Assembly: GCA_015231995.1 (NCBI GenBank)
Contig: JADGAO010000016.1
Coordinates: forward strand, 1-24,499
Length of the DNA: 24,499 nucleotides
Origin: Nitrospinota bacterium
Lineage (GTDB): Bacteria > Nitrospinota_A > UBA7883 > JACRLM01
Direction of reading: 5' to 3'
Position 1 is the stretch's first letter. Each line of letters opens with the position of its first letter. Of the stretch, positions 1 to 8,257 are shown piece by piece. The notes under the pieces were generated by a model. That model was not told the DNA's origin. It ran no database searches and worked only from the letters and a program-made list of their open reading frames with translations. Made by a program: the position numbers and the translations under genes.

Positions 1-2
1 TT

Positions 3-3000
3 TTCGAAAGCGATCGCGCATTCCTTCTTCATCCCCTGGATAAAGCCGCTAAAACCTACACAATCCCCTTTGAACAGACAAAGCCGGAATACCCAGGGGC
101 TTTCACGGCCAATAAAGAGCTTCCCGTCACGAAAGAAGTGGCTGAAATATTCAAAACCGTCCTTGAGGCTTCCGCGCCAGTGTCAATGAATCTTGTCGAG
201 GGGATAACAGACGAGGCCCAGTTAAAAGAGTTCGACATAAAAACCCAGTTGGTCGTCTCTCTTTATCCAAAGACGGGAAAACCCTGGAAGCTAGGAATGC
301 ATCAGTGTTCGCGCGTCCGTGAGTGGACGAAAGAAGAGCGGGAGCTTTTTCACGCGATATCGCTGGTGATATCCGACAAGCTCAGCAATCTTTTGCTTGT
401 AAGAAACCTTGGCGAAAGTGAAGAGCGGCACAGAATACTTTTTAACAACGCCTCTGTCGGCATTGGGATATCCAGCGAGGGCGGAGATATTGTGGATGCC
501 AACGAAACGCTTCTTGAAATGATGGGATATTCCAGGCGAGAGCTCATAGGCATGCGCTTTAACGACATGTTCGCCGTTCAAGAGGACAAAGGCTCTCTTT
601 CCGGGCGGCTCTCCAAAGAAGGCGCGGTTCATGATTTTGAAGCGAAATTAAGGAAAAAAGACGGTTCCGAATTCATTGCCAATCTGACCGTCACCCGATA
701 CAACCTTGGCGGTAAACAAGTCACCCAGGCGATGATATTGGACATAACCGAGCGCAAAAAAGCGGAAACGGAGCTACGCGAGAGCGAGGCGTCCATCAGG
801 GCGCTCGTCGAGCATTCCCCGATAGCCATAATTATAGATGTCGGCGTGGAAGCGGACGAAAAGATCATAATGATGAACCAAAAGTTCACGGATATGTTCG
901 GCTACACGATAGCAGACGTTCCCGATGTGCGCCACTGGTGGCCGCTTGCCTATCCAGACGAAAAATATCGGGAAGAACTCAGGATTGAATGGCTGGCGAG
1001 GGTCAAAAAGGCCCTCCACAACCACGGCGAAATCAAACCCATGGAAGCCACGGTTGTCTGCAAGGACGGATCAAACCGGTATGTCCGGATTGGGCTTGCC
1101 TCTATCGGGAGCATAAATATAGTTACGTTTGAAGACCTCACCGAACGCAAGCGCAATGAAGCGGTAAATGCATCGCGATTGCATCTGTTGCAATTCTCGG
1201 CGACTCATACGTTGGATGAATTGCTTGAGGAAACTCTAAATGAAACCGAGAAACTCACCGGTAGCAGTATCGGCTTCTATCATTTCGTTGATGATGATCA
1301 AAGCTCCCTGACGCTTCAAGCCTGGTCAACAAGAACGAAGGCGCAATTCTACAAAGCGGAAGGCAAAGGATTACACTATGCCATATCCGAGGCCGGGGTG
1401 TGGGTGGATTGTGTGTATCAACATAAACCTGTGATACATAACGATTACGCTTCGCTTCCTTCTCGCAAGGGTATGCCCGAAGGCCATGCCGAAGTGGTTC
1501 GTGAACTGGTCGTGCCTGTATATCGCGGGGGAAAAGTAAAAGCGATTCTGGGCGTTGGGAACAGACCCTCCGATTATACGGAACATGATACTGAAATCGT
1601 TTCACTCCTTGCTGATCTGGCGTGGGAAATCGCCGAGCGCAAACGGGCCGAGGATGTAAAACAAGAGGCTGTTAACCGTCTCCAAAAAATCGCCAGCCGT
1701 GTGCCTGGAGTGGTGTATCAGTTCCGGTTACGCCCGGATGGCGGTTTCTGTTTTCCTTATGCTAGCGACGCTCTGCGCGATATATGCCGGGTTAATCCGG
1801 AGGAAGTCCTCGAAGACGCGTCAAAAGCGTTTGCCGCTGTGCACCCGGATGATTTTCCCCCTCTTATGGCCGCAGTGCAGGCGTCGGCGAAAGACCTGAC
1901 TTTGTGGCAAGAGGAGTTCCGTGTGAAGTTTGACGATGGCGTAGTGCGTCACCTGTTGGGTAACGCTATTCCGGAGCGGGAAGCGGGCGGATCTACGCTC
2001 TGGCATGGCGTCATCACCGACATCACCGAACGTAAACTGGCGGAGGAAAAGCTTCGGGAAAGCGGTGAAATTCTGGAAAGAATTTTCGAGACCACCCATG
2101 TTCATATTGTTCTGCTTGACTCAAAATTCAACTTCATAAGAGTGAACAAAGCGTACGCGGATGTGTGCGGTTTTCCACCAGATTATTTCATCGGCAAGAA
2201 CCATTTCGACTTCTATCCAAGCGAAGAGCTGGAATCCAAATTCCGGCGTGTCGTTCAAACGGGGGAGCCATACACCGTTTATTCCAGGCCTTTCGAGTTT
2301 CCCGACCAGCCGCAGTTGGGGATTACATATTGGGATTTGGCGGTCTATCCGGTGAAAAAAGCCTCAGGTGAAGTGGAAGGTCTGCTTTTCACTTTGCTGG
2401 AAGTCACCGAACGGGTGCGGGCGGAGAAAGCCCTCATCGCCGCTAAAGAGCAGGCCGAACGCGCCAACAAAGCCAAATCCGTGTTTCTCTCCAGCATGAG
2501 CCACGAAATCCGCACGCCATTGACCTCCGTTATCGGGTTCTCCCAGCTTCTGGCCACCGACGCCGAACACCCGCTTAGCGAGTTCCAGCGGCAGTTGCTG
2601 GGCAAAGTGATGGTTTCAGGCGATCAATTGCTCGAACTGATCAACAGCGCCCTCGACCTTGCCAGGATAGAATCGGGCGACATCGAAGTTTCGATCGAGC
2701 CGGTGGATATGAAATCTGTCGCGATGCTGGCCCTTACCAGTTCGGCGCATCTCGCCAGGGAATGCGGCGTCCGGCTAGCTTCCAAAGCTCCTTCGGTTGA
2801 CTGCTGTGTCATGGCTGACAGCATTCTCTTGAGGCAGGTTCTCACCAATCTTCTTTCGAACGCGATCAAATTTAACAGAAAGGATGGGGAAACGATTCTC
2901 TCATGGAGCCCGCTTGGGGAGAATAAGGTGCGAATCTCCGTTTCCGACGAAGGATTCGGCATTTCCGTGGACAAGATCAAAGACCTGTACAAGCCGTTCG

Positions 3001-3161
3001 ACCGGCTAGGGATGGAGGGACAGAAGATAAAAGGTTTTGGCGTCGGATTGGCTATCGTCAAACGTCTGGTCGACTCCATGGGAGGCGTAGTGGGAGTGAA
3101 AAGCGAAGTCGGCAAAGGCTCGACTTTTTTTATAGACCTGCCAGCCGGAAAGAATCCATAA
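3..3161 (+). CDS. Multi-domain PAS/GAF sensor histidine kinase (5' partial)
   Basis: The frame is open from the left edge with no stop, and the residues before the GTG at 138 already read as GAF sequence, so the true start lies outside the window. Numbering from that GTG, the domains are: end of a GAF domain (to about 90), PAS (95-207), PAS (217-338), a second GAF (348-498), PAS (515-633), PAS (645-762), HisKA and HATPase. The H-box is SHEIRTPL with His789. The ATP-binding N box (LLSNAIKFN), G1 (DEGFGIS, near 937) and G2 (GFGVGLAIV, near 966) are intact, so it should autophosphorylate. Linkers of the form TERK-x-AE recur after the sensor modules, which suggests growth by module shuffling. No transmembrane segment is visible, so the visible part looks cytoplasmic. 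There is no receiver domain and no adjacent response regulator. The signal is unknown. Confidence 0.93.
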   Translation, partial: FESDRAFLLHPLDKAAKTYTIPFEQTKPEYPGAFTANKELPVTKEVAEIFKTVLEASAPVSMNLVEGITDEAQLKEFDIKTQLVVSLYPKTGKPWKLGMHQCSRVREWTKEERELFHAISLVISDKLSNLLLVRNLGESEERHRILFNNASVGIGISSEGGDIVDANETLLEMMGYSRRELIGMRFNDMFAVQEDKGSLSGRLSKEGAVHDFEAKLRKKDGSEFIANLTVTRYNLGGKQVTQAMILDITERKKAETELRESEASIRALVEHSPIAIIIDVGVEADEKIIMMNQKFTDMFGYTIADVPDVRHWWPLAYPDEKYREELRIEWLARVKKALHNHGEIKPMEATVVCKDGSNRYVRIGLASIGSINIVTFEDLTERKRNEAVNASRLHLLQFSATHTLDELLEETLNETEKLTGSSIGFYHFVDDDQSSLTLQAWSTRTKAQFYKAEGKGLHYAISEAGVWVDCVYQHKPVIHNDYASLPSRKGMPEGHAEVVRELVVPVYRGGKVKAILGVGNRPSDYTEHDTEIVSLLADLAWEIAERKRAEDVKQEAVNRLQKIASRVPGVVYQFRLRPDGGFCFPYASDALRDICRVNPEEVLEDASKAFAAVHPDDFPPLMAAVQASAKDLTLWQEEFRVKFDDGVVRHLLGNAIPEREAGGSTLWHGVITDITERKLAEEKLRESGEILERIFETTHVHIVLLDSKFNFIRVNKAYADVCGFPPDYFIGKNHFDFYPSEELESKFRRVVQTGEPYTVYSRPFEFPDQPQLGITYWDLAVYPVKKASGEVEGLLFTLLEVTERVRAEKALIAAKEQAERANKAKSVFLSSMSHEIRTPLTSVIGFSQLLATDAEHPLSEFQRQLLGKVMVSGDQLLELINSALDLARIESGDIEVSIEPVDMKSVAMLALTSSAHLARECGVRLASKAPSVDCCVMADSILLRQVLTNLLSNAIKFNRKDGETILSWSPLGENKVRISVSDEGFGISVDKIKDLYKPFDRLGMEGQKIKGFGVGLAIVKRLVDSMGGVVGVKSEVGKGSTFFIDLPAGKNP

Positions 3162-3230
3162 CAGGTGACAAAACGAATTGGAGAGAAGGGCGGTTTGCGA
3201 ACCGTTCCTGCTAGCGATAACGCCAGGCGG

Positions 3231-4205
3231 TCAGAATCCCGATATGAGCCAGAGTGAGAATGCGCCGTCCTTGGGCATGGTGTCCAGCGACGGGCCGTAC
3301 GATGTGTATTGCGATTTGAGCGTGATTTTGTTGGCGATGTTCAACTCCGCGCCGATTGTCGCGGCGTTCTCAAACGCTTCGGCGTTTCCGGCTGTTCCCT
3401 TATAGGTGCGGTACGCGGCGTTCAACCCGAAAGTTTGCCCGCCTATCCGGGCGGAAGCCCCGTACCCGTCGGTGACGCTGTTCAATATCCTTGTCTCGCC
3501 TTTAAGCGGAAGCGAGCCGTAAGGAGAACCGGAATTCATGTACATCGCCTTGAGGTTGACGAGCAACCCTCCGAAAGCCCCCTGCGCCTGCGCGTCAAGG
3601 CCCACGGAATCGGCTTTCAGAGAAGAGGCGCGCCCGTATAAATTGTTGGACTCCCCCGCCTCCGCCTGGCGCATCATCGTCTCGCCGAACACGCTCATGG
3701 CAAGGTTCAACCCGGCGATCGTCGGAGTATATGCGAACTTGAACCAGACCGACTGTTGCGGCTGGCCGATGGATATAGAGTCTTTGAACTGGGTAAACCT
3801 TGCGTTAAGAAGGCTAAGGCTTGCGTAAAAAGAGTCTCCCGTCATGTAAGCGGAAATACCCTGGGTCTGTTTAAAATCGGTATTGGCGACCCCCGGCTGG
3901 CTGGCAGGCTCCCGCCCGGCCTTGACCAGGTCGCTCCACGTCGGTTGGGTGGAAGGGGATGTGTAAACCGAAACGCCGGACTTGATAGAGCCAGCCCCTT
4001 TAGGGAGCAGGCTTGATATATCCGCAGAGTTTTTACCGTTATTCGCCAAAGCGCCCACGTTGGGCTGTGTATGACAAGCGAAACAGGAAATCCCCTGCTG
4101 TCTTGCGTAATTGGGCATACTCCACGCCAAAGAGGCGGGAAGAACCGCAACAGAAACCGCAATTGCGAAGAGCCTATGTAGTCTCATGGTTAAAAATGCT
4201 ACCAT
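3231..4205 (-). CDS. Mono-heme cytochrome c fused to outer-membrane beta-barrel (cytochrome-porin-like)
   Basis: The 324-residue product opens with a Sec-type signal peptide. Starts at 4205 and 4187 are both possible and neither has a clear ribosome binding site. The mature N-terminus carries one c-type heme motif, CFACH (Cys41, Cys44, His45). The remaining 270 or so residues have alternating polar/apolar strands with Gly/Asn/Ser turns and end in LISGF. A C-terminal Phe is typical of outer-membrane barrels inserted by BAM. A heme motif directly followed by a barrel is the layout of cytochrome-porin fusions such as Cyc2, but this barrel is shorter and I see no specific Cyc2 match. A role in electron transfer across the outer membrane is inferred. 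The gene is convergent with the kinase and stands alone, with an AT-rich stretch upstream. A poorly characterised periplasmic cytochrome family is the alternative. Confidence 0.75.
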   Translation of the reverse strand: MVAFLTMRLHRLFAIAVSVAVLPASLAWSMPNYARQQGISCFACHTQPNVGALANNGKNSADISSLLPKGAGSIKSGVSVYTSPSTQPTWSDLVKAGREPASQPGVANTDFKQTQGISAYMTGDSFYASLSLLNARFTQFKDSISIGQPQQSVWFKFAYTPTIAGLNLAMSVFGETMMRQAEAGESNNLYGRASSLKADSVGLDAQAQGAFGGLLVNLKAMYMNSGSPYGSLPLKGETRILNSVTDGYGASARIGGQTFGLNAAYRTYKGTAGNAEAFENAATIGAELNIANKITLKSQYTSYGPSLDTMPKDGAFSLWLISGF

Positions 4206-4341
4206 TATGACGGCTAAATGTCAATAGGATATAAAAGATTATAAATTCAAAAACCTATAAGCGGGACTTAATGAAGAAAATTAACTATATCAGCCCAAAT
4301 TCCAAAGTTTGGCGGTCAACCGGCTCCAGATGGGAGAAAAG

Positions 4342-5550
4342 TCAGGTGCGGTAGTCGGCGTTTATCTTCACGTAGTCGTAAGAGAAATCGCAGGTCCAAA
4401 CCCGCGCCGACGCCTTGCCGACGCCCAGATCAAGCGTTATCTCGACATTCTTTTCCTTCAATTTCGGGGCGGCTGAGGCTTCCCAATCGTCGCTGACCAA
4501 TGCGCCGCACGAGAAGATCGGGACGCCGCTTATCGAAAGCTTCGCTTTATACGCGTCCACAGCCACGCCGGAATAACCGGCCGCGCATAATATCCTGCCC
4601 CAGTTTGCGTCCTGACCGAACAACGCCGTCTTCACCAACGGTGATTTTGCGATGGACATGGCCACCTGTTTGGCGGCCTTTTCGCTGACTGCGCCGGTGA
4701 CGTTCACCGTGACGAATTTGGTGGCGCCTTCGCCGTCCCTGACGATTTCTTTTGCCAGATACTCGCAGACTTCCGTTGTCTTCTCCAGAAGCAGGGAGTA
4801 TCTTTTGCCCGACGGTTTTTCGATAACGGGAGCTCCGGAGGCGGCGTTTGCCATGAGGATAAGCATGTCGGACGTGCTGGTGTCGCCATCCACGGTGATG
4901 CTGTTGAAAGAGGCGTCGCAGGCGCGTTTCGTAAGGTCCTTGGCAACGGTCTTGGACACCGCCGCGTCAGTAGTGATAAACGCCAGCATGGTGGCCATCG
5001 AGGGGCCTATCATGCCCGAACCTTTCGCGCATCCGCCCACGGTTACGCGTCCGCCGCCGATGTCGAATGTGGCGGAAGTCTCCTTAGGCGTAAGGTCTGT
5101 GGTCATTATGGCTTCAGCCGCGTCCACTCCCCCCTGCGAGCTCAACCGTGGGAACAGTTCGGCGATTCCCGTTTCTATCTTCTCCACCGGCAAAGGCTGG
5201 CCGATGACGCCGGTTGACGCTACGAAAACCTGCCGCTCGCCCACTCCCAGTTTTTCCGCCACGGCGCGGGCCATCCGGCGGGCGTGTTCGTAACCGTCTT
5301 TCGTCAACACGTTGGAGTTGCCGGAGTTTACAACGATGGCCCTGGCCTGGGCGGAGCGGAGGCATTCCCGGCTCCATATGACAGGCGCGCCTTTGACGCT
5401 GTTCTTGGTGAACGCGCCCCACGCCACCGCAGGCCGGTCGGACATTATTATCGCAAGGTCTTTGGCCCCGGTCTTCTTTACGCCGCAACTCATCCCGCCA
5501 GCGGCGAACCCTCTGGCCGCCGTCACGCCGCTTCTTTTGCCCATCGCCAT
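4342..5550 (-). CDS. argJ: Glutamate N-acetyltransferase / amino-acid acetyltransferase ArgJ
   Basis: ArgJ moves the acetyl group from N-acetylornithine to glutamate, and in its bifunctional form also makes N-acetylglutamate from acetyl-CoA, giving the cyclic arginine route in the cytoplasm. The 402-residue product has the family's autocleavage site in MATMLAF, where Thr187 becomes the N-terminal nucleophile of the beta chain, and the preceding KGSGMIGPS signature. It ends in DYRT as expected. The frame stays open upstream to 5724, but that part overlaps argC. The ATG at 5550 was chosen because AGGA lies just upstream, overlapping the argC stop codon, and the protein then begins where the family usually does. 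The gap to argC is 5 bp, so the two are probably translationally coupled. Confidence 0.95.
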   Translation of the reverse strand: MAMGKRSGVTAARGFAAGGMSCGVKKTGAKDLAIIMSDRPAVAWGAFTKNSVKGAPVIWSRECLRSAQARAIVVNSGNSNVLTKDGYEHARRMARAVAEKLGVGERQVFVASTGVIGQPLPVEKIETGIAELFPRLSSQGGVDAAEAIMTTDLTPKETSATFDIGGGRVTVGGCAKGSGMIGPSMATMLAFITTDAAVSKTVAKDLTKRACDASFNSITVDGDTSTSDMLILMANAASGAPVIEKPSGKRYSLLLEKTTEVCEYLAKEIVRDGEGATKFVTVNVTGAVSEKAAKQVAMSIAKSPLVKTALFGQDANWGRILCAAGYSGVAVDAYKAKLSISGVPIFSCGALVSDDWEASAAPKLKEKNVEITLDLGVGKASARVWTCDFSYDYVKINADYRT

Positions 5551-5555
5551 GTTTC

Positions 5556-6572
5556 CTATTTCAAACCAGTCGTCTGCGAAAGCCCAAGCCGCAGGTTGAA
5601 ACACTGCACGGCCTGTCCCGACGCGCCTTTGACGAGGTTGTCTATTGTCGAGGTTATTATAATCCGTCCGGCTCTCTCGTCCACGGTAACGCCGATGACG
5701 CAAGCGTTCCGTTCGACAACCCATTTCATCTGGGGAAAGGAGGGGATAACGCGGACGAACGGTTTCCCGGAGTAGAACGTCGTATACAAACCGACAGCCT
5801 CTTCCGCAGTTACGGGGCGGGCCAAGTCCGCCGTTATCGTGGTGTATATCCCCCGCGTGACCGGAAGAAGATGCGGGATGAACGTGACAGTCACGCTTTC
5901 TCCCGCCAGCCGCGAAAGCTCCTGCTCGATTTCCGGCGTGTGTCTGTGTTTCGGGGCGCCGTATGCGTGGAAGTTGCCCTCAAGCTCGGCGAGCATGTAT
6001 TGAGGCTCCAGCTTTTTCCCTGCGCCGGAAACGCCGGAAACGGAGTTTATCACCACGCTTTTCCGGTTTATCCAGTCCAGCCCGATGACAGGGGCAAGCC
6101 CCAATATGGTTGATGTGGGGTAACAACCCGGCGCGGCGATAAGGTCGGCATGAGCTATTTGTTCGGAGTAAAGCTCCGGCAGGCCGTAAACAGCCATGTC
6201 CAGATACTCCGGGGCGCTGTGGGTTGCGCCGTACCATTTTTCGTAAACTTCGGCGTCTTTGAGCCGGAAATCGGCTGAAAGGTCTATCACCTTCTTCCCT
6301 TTTTCCAGCAGGGTTGGCGCAACGGCCATCGCCTCTTTGTGTGGAAGACAGAGGAAAAAAAGCTCCGCCCGGTCCGCTTGGGAGAGGGGGGCGGGTTCTT
6401 CGAATGTTAAAGAAGATACGCCTGCGAGCTTTGGGAAAACCTCTTCAATCCGTTTGCCCTTGTACGTCGAGGACGTGACAAGAGTGACCTTTACGCCAGG
6501 GTGAAAAAGGAGGATGTCCAGCAACGCCTGGCCAGTGTAGCCGGAGGCGCCGAAAACGCCAACGTCAACCAT
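5556..6572 (-). CDS. argC: N-acetyl-gamma-glutamyl-phosphate reductase ArgC
   Basis: ArgC reduces N-acetylglutamyl phosphate to the semialdehyde with NADPH, the third step of arginine synthesis. The 338-residue product begins with the dinucleotide-binding motif GASGYTG (residues 8-14). The catalytic cysteine is Cys150 in AAPGCYPTS, and the family signatures HRHTPEIEQEL and PHLLPVTRGIY follow. The start at 6572 has GGAG seven bases upstream. It lies 93 bp after rpsI on the same strand with a hairpin between them, and just before argJ. ArgB and the other arginine genes are not in the window. Confidence 0.97.
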   Translation of the reverse strand: MVDVGVFGASGYTGQALLDILLFHPGVKVTLVTSSTYKGKRIEEVFPKLAGVSSLTFEEPAPLSQADRAELFFLCLPHKEAMAVAPTLLEKGKKVIDLSADFRLKDAEVYEKWYGATHSAPEYLDMAVYGLPELYSEQIAHADLIAAPGCYPTSTILGLAPVIGLDWINRKSVVINSVSGVSGAGKKLEPQYMLAELEGNFHAYGAPKHRHTPEIEQELSRLAGESVTVTFIPHLLPVTRGIYTTITADLARPVTAEEAVGLYTTFYSGKPFVRVIPSFPQMKWVVERNACVIGVTVDERAGRIIITSTIDNLVKGASGQAVQCFNLRLGLSQTTGLK

Positions 6573-6614
6573 GAGCCGACTCCACGAACGGGATACCGTT
6601 TATAGAAAGGAAGT

Positions 6615-6642
6615 CCCCCGTGGACGATGATGTCCACAGGGG
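6615..6642 (-). promoter_or_regulatory. Hairpin between rpsI and argC
   Basis: On the transcribed minus strand this forms an 11-pair stem around GTGGAC/GTCCAC, with one G-U wobble and a six-base loop. The bases after it are only moderately U-rich. It could be a partial terminator that lowers argC-argJ expression relative to the ribosomal genes, or an RNA-processing site. The structure is seen; the role is inferred. Confidence 0.45.
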
Positions 6643-6665
6643 TATTTCGCCGACAGCGAAGCGTA

Positions 6666-7067
6666 TTAACGCTTCGAGAACTGGAAACGTCTGCGGGCGC
6701 GTTTGCGGCCCGGCTTTTTTCTTTCTTTTTCCCTCGGGTCGCGCGTGAAGAACCCGGCGCGTTTCAAGGGAGCCCTCAAAGCGGGATCGTATTCTTCCAG
6801 CGCGCGGGCAAGCCCGTGGCGCACGGCCCCGGCCTGGCCCGAAAGGCCCCCACCGGCGACAGTTGTGAACACGTCCATTTTGCCCAAAAGGCCGGCTACG
6901 ACGAGCGGCTTCAACGCGCTCAACTCAAGAGTGACGCGCCGGAAGTAATCCAGCGGTTTCATTTTGTTGATTATGAAAGAACCGTCGCCAGGGCCTATCC
7001 AGACACGGGCAGTGGCCCTTTTCCTTCTTCCTGTGGCGTAAGACCTGTTATCCGGAGCGATAGCCAT
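6666..7067 (-). CDS. rpsI: 30S ribosomal protein S9 (uS9)
   Basis: S9 is a small-subunit protein whose C-terminal tail reaches the P-site tRNA. The 133-residue product has the family features: YATGRRKRATARVWI near the N-terminus, GGGLSGQAGAVRHGLARAL in the middle, and a basic tail ending in QFSKR, where the final KR is the conserved tRNA-contacting end. Its ATG shares one base with the rplM stop codon (TAATG), the usual coupled arrangement of this pair. Confidence 0.98.
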   Translation of the reverse strand: MAIAPDNRSYATGRRKRATARVWIGPGDGSFIINKMKPLDYFRRVTLELSALKPLVVAGLLGKMDVFTTVAGGGLSGQAGAVRHGLARALEEYDPALRAPLKRAGFFTRDPREKERKKPGRKRARRRFQFSKR

Positions 7068-7507
7068 TATACGAACTCCAATGGAACTGGGGCCTGCGCC
7101 GCGTGCGGGTGTTCCGGCCCGGCGTAGACCTTAAGTTTTTTCAACAAAGCCCTGCTCAGTATATTCTTGGGCAACATGCCCTTTACCGCATCTACTATCA
7201 GGTCTTCGGGCTTTTTCGCTATCCTCTCCCGCGCCGTCGCGGAGCGCATATGCCCCCAGAACCCGGTGTGATTATAGTAAATCTTGTTGTCCATCTTGTT
7301 GCCTGTAAGGTGGACTTTTCCGGCGTTTACCACGATCACGAACGCGCCCGTGTCGACGTGCGCCGTGAAAGTGGGCCTGTCTTTGCCGCGAAGGGCGTTT
7401 GCTATGCGGCAAGCGACCCTGCCGAGCGTCTTGCCTTCCAGGTCAACGATGACCCACCGCGCTTTTTCATTCGGGAAGTCCTCGCCACGGGCCGAGTACG
7501 TCCTCAT
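7067..7507 (-). CDS. rplM: 50S ribosomal protein L13 (uL13)
   Basis: L13 is an early-assembling large-subunit protein. Family signatures are visible: GKTLGRVA, FTAHVDTGAFVIVVNA, YYNHTGFWG, AVKGMLPKN and LKVYAGPEHPH. I chose the ATG at 7507, giving 146 residues, because MRTYSA aligns with the usual MKTFTA start. The frame also offers ATG 7519 and GTG 7528. An AGGA at 7520-7523 lies 12 bases before 7507 but touches 7519, so the choice of start is not fully settled. It is the first gene of rplM-rpsI-argC-argJ. Confidence 0.97.
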   Translation of the reverse strand: MRTYSARGEDFPNEKARWVIVDLEGKTLGRVACRIANALRGKDRPTFTAHVDTGAFVIVVNAGKVHLTGNKMDNKIYYNHTGFWGHMRSATARERIAKKPEDLIVDAVKGMLPKNILSRALLKKLKVYAGPEHPHAAQAPVPLEFV

Positions 7508-7553
7508 GCTCTTTTTCATTCCTACCACCGCTTAGTCTTAAGTGAAAACATAA

Positions 7554-7582
7554 ATTTTAATCGCCGCCCGCTATGTTGTCAA
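7554..7582 (-). promoter_or_regulatory. Sigma70-type promoter for rplM-rpsI-argC-argJ
   Basis: Read on the minus strand, TTGACA at 7577-7582 and TAAAAT at 7554-7559 are separated by exactly 17 bases. This is a near-consensus housekeeping promoter about 45 bases before rplM. Confidence 0.75.
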
Positions 7583-7679
7583 CAGCGAATTTGGATTTAT
7601 CCTTTATCTTCCATATACGCCGTTATCCTTGCCAAAGCCGTGGAAGGGGAATTACAATTCGTTATCCCAAGGCTCTCGG

Positions 7680-7695
7680 GAAAACAATTGTTTTC
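7680..7695. promoter_or_regulatory. 16-bp perfect palindrome upstream of hemerythrin gene
   Basis: GAAAACAATTGTTTTC is a perfect dyad in the divergent region between rplM and the hemerythrin gene, about 90 bp before the latter. It has the size and symmetry of a dimeric regulator's operator. No regulator can be named and it could be chance. Confidence 0.35.
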
Positions 7696-7784
7696 TGGAA
7701 GCGCGGAGCAGGCTGTTCAGTTGATTGCCTGATCTGCGGGGACACTATTGCCAGAACCGGAATTTTTATGGGATCGCTCCGTTT

Positions 7785-8204
7785 ATGGATGACCGGCCCG
7801 AAAGGCTTGACGTGGAATTGATAGGGTGGAAGCCTGAATATTCGACGGGAAACAGCGAAATTGACCTTCAGCACCAATATTTTTTCCAGTTGATCCTGCG
7901 CCTCAACGAAGAGCTTAAAAAGACCAGCGACGCCGATTACCGAAACAGACTGCTTTGGGAGTTGAACAAATATGTCGAATTCCATTTTCAGTCGGAGGAA
8001 AACATCTTGCGCAAGACCGCCAATGAGGGGCTTGAGAGCATTGCTATCCTGCACGAATCCTTGATGGCGGAACTGGCCGGAAATATACAGAGCGCAATGA
8101 TGGGCATGATTTCCCCGGAAGAGATAATAGACTTCCTGGCAAACTGGTTCATCCAACACACAGTGGACGACGATAAGAGGACATTTTTAGGGAATAAAGG
8201 ATAA
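7785..8204 (+). CDS. Bacteriohemerythrin-like protein with a substituted iron ligand
   Basis: This 139-residue four-helix protein belongs to the hemerythrin family, which binds O2 at a carboxylate-bridged di-iron site. Ligand positions visible from the ATG at 7785 are His30 (EIDLQH), His67 and Glu71 (HFQSEE), His90, His125 and Asp130 (HTVDDD). The spacing matches canonical bacteriohemerythrins except that the first His of the HxxxH pair on helix C is Ile86. The di-iron site may therefore be altered, mono-metal or lost. ATG 7785 was chosen, though GTG 7812 with AAAGG upstream, or a TTG at 7725, could also start it. It lies 53 bp before trpB2 on the same strand. Function as an O2 or redox sensor or store is inferred from the family only. 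Confidence 0.85.
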   Translation: MDDRPERLDVELIGWKPEYSTGNSEIDLQHQYFFQLILRLNEELKKTSDADYRNRLLWELNKYVEFHFQSEENILRKTANEGLESIAILHESLMAELAGNIQSAMMGMISPEEIIDFLANWFIQHTVDDDKRTFLGNKG

Positions 8205-8257
8205 AATCCTGGAACATCCGGGTTAAGCCAACTCTTTATTAGACAAAAGGAGCGAAT

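Noticed and set aside
5551..5724. Upstream extension of argJ to an ATG at 5724
   Set aside because: It lies in the argC coding sequence, does not resemble ArgJ, and the ATG at 5550 has its own ribosome binding site.
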